From NCBI GenBank assembly GCA_019247245.1, contig JAFAPF010000092.1, positions 1 through 8,661 of the forward strand: a DNA stretch of 8,661 nt. The letters are read 5' to 3'. Below are positions 1 through 6,739 of the stretch, piece by piece. The translations under genes and the position numbers were made by a program. This DNA comes from Rubrobacter sp. (lineage in GTDB: Bacteria > Actinomycetota > Rubrobacteria > Rubrobacterales > Rubrobacteraceae). Under the pieces are notes generated by a model. It was not told the origin of the DNA, made no database searches, and was given only the letters and a program-made list of their open reading frames with translations. Within the stretch, counting starts at the first letter, position 1. Every line of letters begins with the position of its first letter.

Positions 1-671
1 TATTACTGCTGGTCCTACTAGTGCGGCTTGGGCTACAGAGACGTTCCTGCCGCTGCGCTTTGAGGTACGCGAAGACGCTAAGAACACCCTTCATCGTTTC
101 GTCCAGGTCGTTGGAAAGATCCGGCTCGCGTCGGCACCGGTGGAGCACTTCTCGACCGACACGACTGATGTCTCCTATGATAAGGAGTATGTTAATAGGT
201 ACTGGTGAATCCTCGTGCAGACTGACATGACATTCAAGTAGTTTAGTGTCCGGGTTACCGGAAAGACCAGCCCGGTACGGTTGTTCTGGCACAGCTTCGA
301 CCTGGCGTTCACCCGCTTCTCGGTTCGTCGACACCAGAACAGGTGGGCGTAGATCTTCTACCCGCGAAGCGTACTCCCACGAGGAGATTAGCTCTGGTTT
401 CTGGCGCGGAGACACCAACGTCCGTGCTCCGGTATTCTACTCGTACACTGCACCTGAACCGGTGGGCCTGCCCTATCAACCCCTCCAACCAGAAGCAGCA
501 TTCTGGGCTGATGCTGGCGGAAGCTCGATGGCTATGCTCATGTACGATGACCTGCGCAAGATGACTTCGCCCAAGACCGCCCTACTCGACTTTCTGGAGA
601 GTACCTATCACGCCGGTTCAAGGACCGCCGGTTGGAATGAAGAGGCGTTCGCAACCAAAGTCGGGAGCTGA
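1..671 (+). pseudogene. DUF5996-family protein, degraded (left end may be cut by window)
   Basis: Function of this family is unknown. The piece 62-205 reads as a family N-terminus (DAKNTLHRFVQVVGKIRLAS) that jumps directly to a segment (DTTDVSYDKEYVNRYW) which in full-length relatives, as I remember them, lies about 100 residues further on, so a large in-frame internal deletion is inferred near position 137. Continuing in the same frame there is TGA at 206-208, where relatives have Arg, and TAG at 239-241. Then GKTSPVRLFWHSFDLAFTRF is well preserved. Two apparent 1-nt deletions follow, near 332 and 358, leading through PEQVGVDLL to the conserved TREAYSHEEISSGFW block. The C-terminus (PEAAFWADAGG, LLDFLESTYHAG) runs cleanly to TGA at 669-671. 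No start codon is certain; the frame is open from base 2. Family assignment is from recalled consensus. Confidence 0.75.
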
Positions 672-678
672 GAACGGC

Positions 679-804
679 ATGACGCTACGGTTCGAAGGAT
701 CTCGACTCATCCTGCTGGTGACGGAGGAGGTCTTCCGCACCTTAATACTTGACCGAGATCTGCGCCTAGCATATATCAAGCCAAGAACGGAGGAATACTT
801 ATGA
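679..804 (+). CDS. possible 41-aa small protein, unrecognised
   Basis: An ATG at 679 opens a 41-codon frame (begins MTLRFEGSRLILLVTEEVF, includes LDRDLRLAYIKPRTEEYL) whose TGA at 802-804 overlaps the ATG of the iron-sulfur gene as ATGA, the arrangement typical of translational coupling. Against it: no good ribosome site at the proper distance (GGGAG at 663-667 is 11 nt away), third-position GC is modest, and the frame runs across a candidate promoter at 749-777. It could be a real leader gene, the tail of a lost gene, or chance. I recognise no domain. Confidence 0.27.
   Translation: MTLRFEGSRLILLVTEEVFRTLILDRDLRLAYIKPRTEEYL
749..777 (+). promoter_or_regulatory. candidate sigma-70-type promoter for the iron-sulfur gene
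   Basis: TTGACC at 749-754 matches five of six bases of the -35 consensus. It is followed by a 17-nt spacer and TATATC at 772-777, four of six bases of the -10 consensus. Transcription would begin near 784, leaving a leader of roughly 15 nt that contains the GGAGG at 789-793. Position directly upstream of the only intact gene in the left half supports it. Confidence 0.5.
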
Positions 805-1451
805 CCAGAAAAGCCTACCGCTCGGAGAAGATAACCGTCTCCTTTGACGTCGAGCGCTGCATTCACTTTGCGGAGTGCGTACGGGGTCTGCCGGAGGTCT
901 TCGACATCGACAAGCGACCCTGGGTACAGCCGTACAGATCTCACCCCGACCGTGTGGCGGAGGTCGTGATACGTTGTCCCACCGGCGCCCTGCAATTCGA
1001 ACGTAGAGACGGTGGTGCCGAGGAGCCTATACCGGACGCAAACATCGTTGCCGTCGCTGCCGATGGGCCGCTGTACGTCCGGGGCGATATCGAGATAACG
1101 GATTCCACCGGCACCACCGTCTTAGAAGACACCCGCGTTGCCCTATGTCGCTGTGGCGAATCCATGAACAAACCCTTCTGCGACAACAGCCATAGGCAAG
1201 CGAATTTCAGAGATGTCGGTCTTCTTGGAGAGAACCGGCTCGCAGCCAGGCCCGACGGGGGAGGTCGTAAGCTTCGGATAGTCCCTGGGGTAGACGGCCC
1301 GCTTATTCTAAGCGGGGAGATCGAGATTCGAAGCGCCGACGGCAAGAACGCCTACCATGGAACCAAGACCGCCCTGTGCCGATGCGGATACTCCATGAAC
1401 AAGCCCTTCTGTGACGGTAGTCACGCTCGAGCTATGTGGAGGAGTGAGTGA
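801..1451 (+). CDS. Fer4_19 mono-cluster plus tandem CDGSH iron-sulfur protein, intact
   Basis: A 216-residue cytosolic protein with three predicted iron-sulfur sites. Residues about 10-66 match the divergent 4Fe-4S mono-cluster domain (Fer4_19): Cys20 and Cys26 in CIHFAECVRGLPEVFD and Cys59 in RCPTGAL. Two CDGSH (mitoNEET-like 2Fe-2S) modules follow, with ligands Cys116, Cys118, Cys127, His131 and Cys193, Cys195, Cys204, His208. Each module is C-x-C-G-x-S-M-N-K-P-F-C-D-x-S-H. The first has CDN where the family has CDG; the second is canonical. Between them, each module is preceded by a similar GPLxxxGxIEI beta-strand segment, indicating internal duplication. ATG at 801 has GGAGG at 789-793, spacing 7 nt. 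Family members are presumed to carry electrons or transfer clusters; the partner here is unknown. A degraded rhodanese downstream hints at sulfur metabolism. There is no signal peptide and no lesion. Confidence 0.93.
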   Translation: MTRKAYRSEKITVSFDVERCIHFAECVRGLPEVFDIDKRPWVQPYRSHPDRVAEVVIRCPTGALQFERRDGGAEEPIPDANIVAVAADGPLYVRGDIEITDSTGTTVLEDTRVALCRCGESMNKPFCDNSHRQANFRDVGLLGENRLAARPDGGGRKLRIVPGVDGPLILSGEIEIRSADGKNAYHGTKTALCRCGYSMNKPFCDGSHARAMWRSE

Positions 1452-1582
1452 CCCAGACTGCCGAAGTTGCTAAAGCCGCGGAAACCCGGGCTCGCTTCCG
1501 GAAGATGCACAACGTTCTCTTCGAAGCGCACCTAACCTTGGAAATGAGGACCTCACGTGCCACGTCGACGAGATCGATCTAG
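1448..1582 (+). CDS. possible 44-aa small protein or frameshifted remnant
   Basis: GTG at 1448 overlaps the stop of the iron-sulfur gene as GTGA and opens a 44-codon frame (MTQTAEVAKAAETRARFRKM, then HNVLFEAHLTLEM) ending at TAG 1580-1582. The first 33 or so residues look protein-like (amphipathic, alanine- and arginine-rich); the last dozen are Ser/Thr/Arg-rich and look like a wrong frame. If the frame shifts near 1542 the reading becomes NEDLTCHVDEIDLAEADRLQ, which again looks coding, so this may be the broken remnant of a somewhat longer gene translationally coupled to the iron-sulfur protein. No family is recognised. Confidence 0.35.
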   Translation: MTQTAEVAKAAETRARFRKMHNVLFEAHLTLEMRTSRATSTRSI

Positions 1583-1628
1583 CGGAAGCAGATAGACTTC
1601 AGTCATTAGAGCACAAAAGGAGAACAAA

Positions 1629-1961
1629 GTGGCGCAAGACATAACAGCCGGGGAGCTAAAAGAGAAGATTGACAGTAGAGAAGACTTCGTGCTCGTGGAC
1701 GTCTTGGACGAGCAATACTACCAGCAATCACATCTGCCGGATGCGATTAATCTGCCGCTCGAATCCGTCGATGAGACCGAAGCCATTCTCCCTGATAAAA
1801 GCGCCAGGACTATCGTCTAGTGCATGAGCACCTTGTGACGAGCTTCCGAGGAAGCTGCCCGTGAGCTGGCGGCGATGGGCTACACAAACGTCCGAGATTA
1901 CCCGGAAGGCAAACAAGGCTGGATCAAAGCCGGCCTGCCGTACGAAGAAAGCCAAGACTAG
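1629..1961 (+). pseudogene. single-domain rhodanese (sulfurtransferase), two premature stops
   Basis: Rhodaneses move sulfane sulfur through a persulfide on an active-site Cys. Joined through two stops, this is a 110-residue single-domain protein: VLVDVLDEQYYQQSHLPDAI (about residues 19-38) is the typical rhodanese core with an acidic DVxxxxxYxxSHLPxAINLP motif, followed by TIV-stop-C-MSTL-stop-R-ASEEAARELAAMGY and a normal C-terminus GWIKAGLPYEESQD. The active-site loop would be Cys65-x5-Arg71. TAG at 1818-1820 replaces the residue before the catalytic Cys (Tyr in relatives). TGA at 1836-1838 lies inside the loop. No frameshift is needed. The start is GTG 1629, with AAAAGGAG ending at 1622. 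Translation would end at residue 63, before the catalytic Cys, so the product should be inactive. Confidence 0.88.
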
Positions 1962-2118
1962 CCAAGAAGCGATTCGATGGCGAAGAAGTACGTCGGCCTG
2001 AACAAGCACCCTACCGCCGATCCGACGAGCGGGTGGTTACCGTGGTCGAGCCGCATCATACGCTCCGGATTGGGTGATGAAACCACCGCTACGATCGTAG
2101 TGAGGAGGCAGAGCAGGA
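1962..2118 (+). other. intergenic stretch without a recognisable gene
   Basis: Between the rhodanese stop and the probable start of the first ABC gene no family could be recognised. An open frame from ATG 1977 runs to TAA 2163-2165, and another frame ending at TGA 2075-2077 reads SDERVVTVVEPHHTLRIG, which looks slightly protein-like. Neither has a ribosome site at a good distance. No convincing terminator hairpin or promoter was found. Confidence 0.4.
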
Positions 2119-3914
2119 TTGTCGGAGCAAAGGGCCGAATCGCCGGGCGGGCCGCACGCCGGTAAGAAACGAAGGCGCTGCGTCGGGCGCTCGCGTACCT
2201 GCGGTCATACAAGAAGCAGACGTTCGGGGCGTTTCTGGCCCTGCTCCTGGTGTCGGGGGCGAACCTGCTCACGCCGCAGCTGATCGCATATGCCGTGGAC
2301 GAGGGTGTTACTCCTCCAGGGAGGCTCGATGCTATCTTACTTGCGGTTGGGGGTCTGGTGACGGTGGCTGTCTTGCGCGGCCTATCCGCGTTCCTGCAGG
2401 GGTACCTCGCGAAATGGGCCTCTCAGGGTGTGGCTTATGACCTGAGGAACGCTCTGTTCGCCCAGATAGAACGCCTAAGCTTCAGCTACTACGACAGCGC
2501 GGAAACCGGCCAGCTAGTCACCTGCCTGACCAGCGACGTAGATCAGATCCGCACCTTCGCCGGCTCTAGCGTCGTGCAGCTCGCCTCAGCGGCGATGATG
2601 CTCGTCGGCACGACGGTTTTGCTCCTTGTTCTAAACTGGCAGCTGGCGCTCGTAGCCCTGGCGACCATCCTGGCCATCTTTATGCTTTTGTTGCGCTTCG
2701 TCTGCAGGATCGGTCCCTTGTTCCGCGGCGTGCAGCAAACACTCGGGCGGTTGAACAAGGTGCTGCAGGAAGATCTGGCGGGTGTGAAGACCATCCGCAC
2801 CTACGCACGCGAGGAGTACGAGACACGGCGCTACCACGAGATCAATAAGGAGCTTCTGGAGAAAAACCTGGAGACCGTGGGTACCTTCACGAACAACTTC
2901 CCGTTTGTGTTCTTCCTGGCAAACCTCGGAACGGTGGCCATCGTGCTCTACGGCGGGCTGCAGGTCATCGGTGGTTCGCTCTCAGTGGGAGAGCTTATCG
3001 CCTACAACGCCTACCTTGGCTTCCTGCTCTTCCCTATCTTCACGATAGGGTTCCTGGCTGCGAGCATCTCGCGCGCCGGGGCCTCCTCACAACGGGTCTT
3101 CGAGATCCTTGACGCTCCGCTCGAAGTAACAGACGCACCGGATGCTAAGCCCCTCCCCCCCATCTCCTGTCGAGTCGAGTTCGACGATGTTCGCTTCCGC
3201 TACCCGGGGAGCGAGAAGGAGATCCTGCACGGCGTAAGCTTCGCCGTCGAACCCAGCCAGACGACGGCTATCCTCGGCACCACCGGCTCCGGTAAGTCAA
3301 CCCTGGTCAACCTCATCCCACGCTTCTATGATGTTACCGGCGGCTCAGTGAGGCTCGACGGGCACGACGTGCGCGATGTAACGCTCTCCAGTTTGCGTTC
3401 CCAGATCAGGATAGTTCTACAACAAACCCTGCTCTTCAGTGGTCCCGTGCGCGACAACATTGCCTATGGCAGGACCAGCGCGACCCAGGAAGAGATCGAA
3501 ACAGCCACCCAGACGGCACAGGCGGACGAGTTCATCCGCCGGTTGCCCGAGCTACGACACGGTCGTAGGCGAACGAGGTATCGGGCTCTCTGGCGGTCAG
3601 CGGCAAAGAGTGGCCATCGCCCGCGCGCTGCTCGTAAGCCCACGCCTGCTCATCCTGGACAACAGTACCTCGGCGGTGAACATCGAGACCGAGGCGACGA
3701 TCCAGGAATCGCTCGATCGGCTCATGCACGAAGAGAACCGCACTGTGTTCGTCATCGCTCAGAGGATCTCGACCGTACGAGACGCGGACCTGATACTAGT
3801 TCTGGACGACGGTGAGATCGCCGCTCGCGCACCCACGAAGAAGTTCTTCGTGAGAGCGAGCTGTATAACGAGATACTCGGCTTGCAGCTCGTAAGCGAAG
3901 AAACCATAACTTAG
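2119..3914 (+). pseudogene. ABC exporter half-transporter, degenerate-site subunit (TM287/LmrC type), three frameshifts
   Basis: A fused membrane-plus-ATPase half exporter. The likely start is TTG 2119 after AGGAGG (2103-2108), reading SEQRAESPGGPHAGKK, then a shift near 2170 into ALRRALAYLRSYKKQTFGAF. Several membrane segments follow, with the LTSDVDQIRTF and GVKTIRTYAREEYE blocks of the family. Walker A GTTGSGKST is at 3276-3302, and [18 protein letters not shown] covers the Q-loop region. A shift at about 3551 (two bases missing in PEGYDT) leads to LSGGQ (3586-3600). Walker B is LLILDN: Asn at 3661-3663 where the partner has Glu and relatives of this subunit have Asp. The D-loop reads SAVN and the H-loop position is Gln (3760-3762, IAQR), a hallmark of the non-catalytic half of heterodimeric exporters. 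A third shift near 3829 restores [20 protein letters not shown] to TAG 3912-3914. The partner is probably the gene at 6740. Substrate unknown. Confidence 0.9.
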
Positions 3915-3937
3915 AGATACCTGGCAGAAACAAACGA

Positions 3938-3946
3938 GAAAGGAGC
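3938..3946 (+). promoter_or_regulatory. strong Shine-Dalgarno of the aldo/keto reductase
   Basis: GAAAGGAGC ends its GGAG at 3945, seven bases before ATG 3953. The same nonamer, or its last eight bases, precedes the nitroreductase and the sugar dehydrogenase. Confidence 0.85.
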
Positions 3947-3952
3947 AGCTAC

Positions 3953-4828
3953 ATGACTGACCAGAACACTCGATTCAACGCGGCAGCTGCCGGCACGTTC
4001 GAACTCGGTGGTGATCTCCCTGTAAACCGTATGGGCTTCGGCGCGATGCGCATTACCGGAGAAGGCATCTGGGGAGAGCCTGAAAATCCTGAGGAGGCCC
4101 ACCGCGTACTCCAACGAACCCTCGAACTCGGCATAAACCTCATCGATACCGCTGACTCCTATGGTCCCGAGGTCTCAGAGCGCCTTATTGCTGAAACCCT
4201 CTATCCCTATCCCAAGGATCTGATGATCGCCACGAAGGGTGGCTTTGTACGCCCGGGACCGGGCCGTTGGGAGCCCGACGGCAGGCCCGAGCACCTGCGC
4301 GAAGCGTGCGAGGGCAGCCTCATGCGGCTGAAAGTAGACTGGATAGAGCTCTACCAGCTGCATCGCATAGATACCCGTGTTCCACCCGAGGAGCAGATGG
4401 GTACTCTGGCCGAGCTGCGCGAGGAGGGCAAGATTCGACACGTGGGCCTCTCTGAGGTCGGCGTCGAAGAGATCGAACAAGCGCGGGAGATAGTACCCAT
4501 AGCTTCGGTGCAGAACCGCTACAACCTCACCGACCGCGGCTCCGAGGACGTGCTCGACTTCTGCGAGCGCGAGGGAATGGGCTTCATCCCATGGTTCCCG
4601 CTGGCCACCGGGAACTTGGCGCGACCCGGCGGTCCACTCGACGAGATGGCCACCCGCCACAATGCTACATCCGGCCAGGTCGCGCTCGCCTGGTTGCTCT
4701 GGCGCTCCCCGGTGATGCTGCCAATCCCGGGCACCTCCTCGGTAGAGCATCTAGAGGAGAACGTCGCCGCCGCCTCACTCAAACTCGAGGATGCGGAGTT
4801 TGAGGAGCTTGCCGGGGGTGCACGCTAG
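3953..4828 (+). CDS. aldo/keto reductase family oxidoreductase, intact
   Basis: A 291-residue NADPH-dependent carbonyl reductase with the (alpha/beta)8 barrel fold, of usual family length. The catalytic tetrad is visible: Asp65 and Tyr70 in [11 protein letters not shown], Lys95 in IATKGG, His137 in YQLHRID. The cofactor-binding C-terminal segment [13 protein letters not shown] (about residues 258-270) is present, as are [13 protein letters not shown] and SVQNRYNL. The N-terminal [15 protein letters not shown] pattern places it near the E. coli YdbC-like group; substrate cannot be told from sequence. Start ATG 3953 is fixed by its ribosome site. It lies 38 nt after the ABC pseudogene and 54 nt before the nitroreductase, probably in one transcript. 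It is the only undamaged gene between the two ABC halves, so it may still be under selection. Confidence 0.95.
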   Translation: MTDQNTRFNAAAAGTFELGGDLPVNRMGFGAMRITGEGIWGEPENPEEAHRVLQRTLELGINLIDTADSYGPEVSERLIAETLYPYPKDLMIATKGGFVRPGPGRWEPDGRPEHLREACEGSLMRLKVDWIELYQLHRIDTRVPPEEQMGTLAELREEGKIRHVGLSEVGVEEIEQAREIVPIASVQNRYNLTDRGSEDVLDFCEREGMGFIPWFPLATGNLARPGGPLDEMATRHNATSGQVALAWLLWRSPVMLPIPGTSSVEHLEENVAAASLKLEDAEFEELAGGAR

Positions 4829-4868
4829 TCCGCACGGGAACAAAACTGAGCGGTTCGGGCCCAACGTC

Positions 4869-4877
4869 GAAAGGAGC
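4869..4877 (+). promoter_or_regulatory. strong Shine-Dalgarno of the nitroreductase
   Basis: GAAAGGAGC, identical to the site at 3938-3946, with GGAG ending six bases before ATG 4883. Confidence 0.85.
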
Positions 4878-4882
4878 GTACC

Positions 4883-5426
4883 ATGACCGACACACGAGCC
4901 GTCCGGGACCGGATTGCTTTCTTGCGCGGTCTGCGAGCCATACGGCAGTTTCGTCCCGAAACGGTACCGCAAGAGGTTGTGGATGACATCCTGGAGATAG
5001 CACGCTGGTCGGGCAGCGCCTCGAACCGCCAGCCGTGGGAACTCGTGGTGATCCACAGTTGGAAGACGCTCCGGGCGCTGGCGAAAGTCAAGGGCTACGC
5101 GGGGCATCTGGCCGGTGCATCTTTGGGGATCGTGCTGGTGATGGCCGGTGAGCGGCCCGAGCAGGAGACCTACGACGAGGGACGCCTTAGCGAAAGGATC
5201 ATGCTCGCCGCCTCAGCGCACAGGGTTGGCTCGAGCATCGGATGGATCGTAGGGGAAGGTAGGACCACCGCCAAGGAGATCCTCGGCATCCCGCCCGAGC
5301 GTATGGTGCGTACCGTAATATGCCCTGGGCTACCTGGACGAAGATCCGCCACTGCGTGGCCGCTCCGTGCTCCCGCAAGGGCGTAAACCCCTCGTCGAGA
5401 TCGTGCGCGAGGAACGCTACGGCTAG
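4883..5426 (+). pseudogene. nitroreductase family (FMN) protein with one frameshift
   Basis: FMN-dependent, NAD(P)H-using reductase of the nitroreductase fold. Residues about 15-24 (RGLRAIRQFR) and 43-56 (SGSASNRQPWELVV) are the usual FMN-contact and core motifs; GRLSERIMLAASAHRVGSSIGWI is the central helix; KEILGIPPERMVRTV leads into the terminal strand. At about 5317 one extra A shifts the frame. Removing it gives TVYALGYLDEDPPLRGRSVL, then a family-like end VEIVREERYG and TAG at 5424-5426, for about 180 residues. As written, the frame ends at a different stop near 5386, losing only the last 36 or so correct residues, so residual activity is conceivable. Substrate unknown. The lesion is a single base, so this is the gene most exposed to the sequencing-error alternative. 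Confidence 0.88.
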
Positions 5427-5517
5427 TGCCGGTCCGCTGCGCAGCGACTCGCCCGCCAAAGGAACCGTGGAAAAGATCTGACTCCGATGCTAACAACAGG
5501 GCAGCGTCCATAGACAT

Positions 5518-5525
5518 AAAGGAGC
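5518..5525 (+). promoter_or_regulatory. orphaned Shine-Dalgarno in front of a lost start codon
   Basis: AAAGGAGC with GGAG ending six bases before ATA 5531, the same spacing as the nitroreductase site has to its ATG. It marks where the sugar dehydrogenase used to start. Confidence 0.7.
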
Positions 5526-5530
5526 GCCGT

Positions 5531-6727
5531 ATACACCACGACCGTCTCGTGGCTGCGATCTTGATCTCGGCTCTCACGTTCCTCGCCACCGCATGTAGTG
5601 GCTTCACAACGGACTAGTCCGCCGAACAGTCTTCGGAGCCCGGTAACGAAGCTACCCAGACGAAGCTAAACGAGCAGGGGACGAGCCCCGCCGAGAAATC
5701 GGTGCCCTCCGGTCCCGCGACCGCCGGGCCTATCGGAGTAGAGACGACCGTTGTTACCTCGGGGCTAGAGGCGCCCTGGGGACTGGCGTTTCTGCCAAAC
5801 GGAGACGCGCTGGTCAGCGAACGCGACTCCGGCCGGATCCTGAGGGTGGATTCTTCGGGCAACACCGAGGAAGTTCAACGGCTGCCCGAAGGCGACTCCC
5901 GAGAGGGAGGCCTGCTCGCCATCGCCCTCTCCCCAAACTACGAGAAAGACCGCCTCATCTACGCTTATTACACTACGACGATGGACCACCGCGTGGTCCG
6001 CTTCCGCTTAGGCGATGAGCCCGAGGCGATGCTTACCGGTATCCCCGTTGCCGGCTTCCACGACGGCGGTAGGATCGCCTTCGGTCCCGGCGGCCTTCTG
6101 TACATAGGCATGGGGGATGCCGGCAAAACCTCCAACGCCCAGGACCTCAATTCTTTGGGCGGCAAGATCCTGCGGATCACACCCGACGGGAATGTGCCCC
6201 CAGATAACCCCTTCCGTGACAACCCAATCTACTCCTACGGCCACCGCAACGTGCAGGGCCTGGCATGGGAGGCAAGAGAGCAGCTCTATGCAGCGAGTTC
6301 GGTCAGAACCTCTACGACGAGGTCAGCCGGATCGGGGCTGGCGGCAACTACGGCTGGACTGAGGTTGAGGGCGTGGGTGGCGACGATAGATAACGATAGA
6401 TAGATACATAGACCCGACCGCGACGTTCTCCACAAGCGAGGCTTCCCCGAGCGGAGCAACGATCCTCAAGAACAGCCCAATTCCACAGTGGGAGGGCGAC
6501 TTTTTCACAGCGAGTTTGAGGGGCCAACGCCTCTGGTACCTCAAGATCGATGAAGGTGACAACGTCACCGAACGGGAGCCGCTCCTGCAGGGCGAGGCTG
6601 GTCGGCTACGTCATGTCGCCCAGGCCCCGGCGGGTCCCTGTGGGTCTTGATGAGTAACCACGACGGGCGTGGCACCCCAATCTCTACAGATGACCGTATC
6701 CTACGCCTCGGACCTGCGAGCGGATAG
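5531..6727 (+). pseudogene. PQQ-type sugar (sorbosone/glucose) dehydrogenase lipoprotein, heavily damaged
   Basis: Beta-propeller quinoprotein family (GSDH) that oxidises sugars outside the membrane. Position 5531 reads ATA where ATG is expected, followed by a lipoprotein signal: HHDR, hydrophobic LVAAILISALTFLATA, then Cys22. TAG 5615-5617 interrupts a Ser/Glu/Gln-rich linker. The propeller is clear: LEAPWGLAFLPNGDALVSER, EGGLLAIALSPNYEKDRLIY, FHDGGRIAFGPGGLLYIGMG (His177; relatives usually have HNGG), GGKILRITPDGNVPPDNPF, YGHRNVQGLAW. A 1-nt deletion near 6291 leads to SEFGQNLYDEVSRIGAGGNY. A 14-nt insertion at 6393-6406 shifts again to DPTATFSTSEASPSGATILK and LRGQRLWYLKIDEGDNVTER. A 1-nt deletion near 6630 gives GSLWVLMSNHDGRGTP and RILRLGPASG to TAG 6725-6727. 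About 395 codons in all. PQQ dependence is inferred from family; no PQQ synthesis gene is seen here. Confidence 0.9.
6383..6406 (+). repeat. 10-nt perfect tandem duplication plus GATA inside the sugar dehydrogenase
   Basis: ACGATAGATA occurs twice head to tail (6383-6392 and 6393-6402) followed by an extra GATA before CATAGACC. Removing 14 nt restores a continuous reading GGDDRYIDPTATF, so the repeat is the inactivating event at this spot, probably by replication slippage. Confidence 0.85.
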
Positions 6728-6739
6728 GGCTAGCCGAGG

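Noticed and set aside
1836..1838. Selenocysteine at the TGA in the rhodanese active-site loop.
   Set aside because: The catalytic Cys is separately present at 1821-1823, a TAG lies upstream of it, and no SECIS-like hairpin is evident just after the TGA.
2070..2095. Promoter for the first ABC gene (TTGGGT ... TACGAT).
   Set aside because: The spacer would be only 14 nt and the -35 match is three of six.
1977..2165. 62-residue frame from ATG 1977 as a separate gene.
   Set aside because: It has no ribosome site at a suitable distance, no recognisable family, and its end overlaps the probable true N-terminus of the ABC gene in another frame.
2250..3815. Taking GTG 2250 to 3815 as a complete ABC gene.
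   Set aside because: The start is inside the first membrane helix (ALRRALAYLRSYKKQTF lies upstream in frame) and the end after 3551 is read in the wrong frame; LSGGQ, Walker B and H-loop are in the next frame.
4175..4750. Long open frame of 191 codons on the minus strand across the aldo/keto reductase.
   Set aside because: It is a shadow of a high-GC gene; the + strand protein has all catalytic residues and a strong ribosome site.
5310..5335. Programmed frameshift in the nitroreductase.
   Set aside because: There is no slippery heptamer or nearby stimulatory structure that I can see; a single inserted A in GTAATATG is simpler, and neighbours are broken in the same way.
5170..5607. Minus-strand frame of 145 codons across the nitroreductase end and intergenic region.
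   Set aside because: It has no recognisable domain and it lies opposite the conserved nitroreductase C-terminus and the lipoprotein signal peptide.
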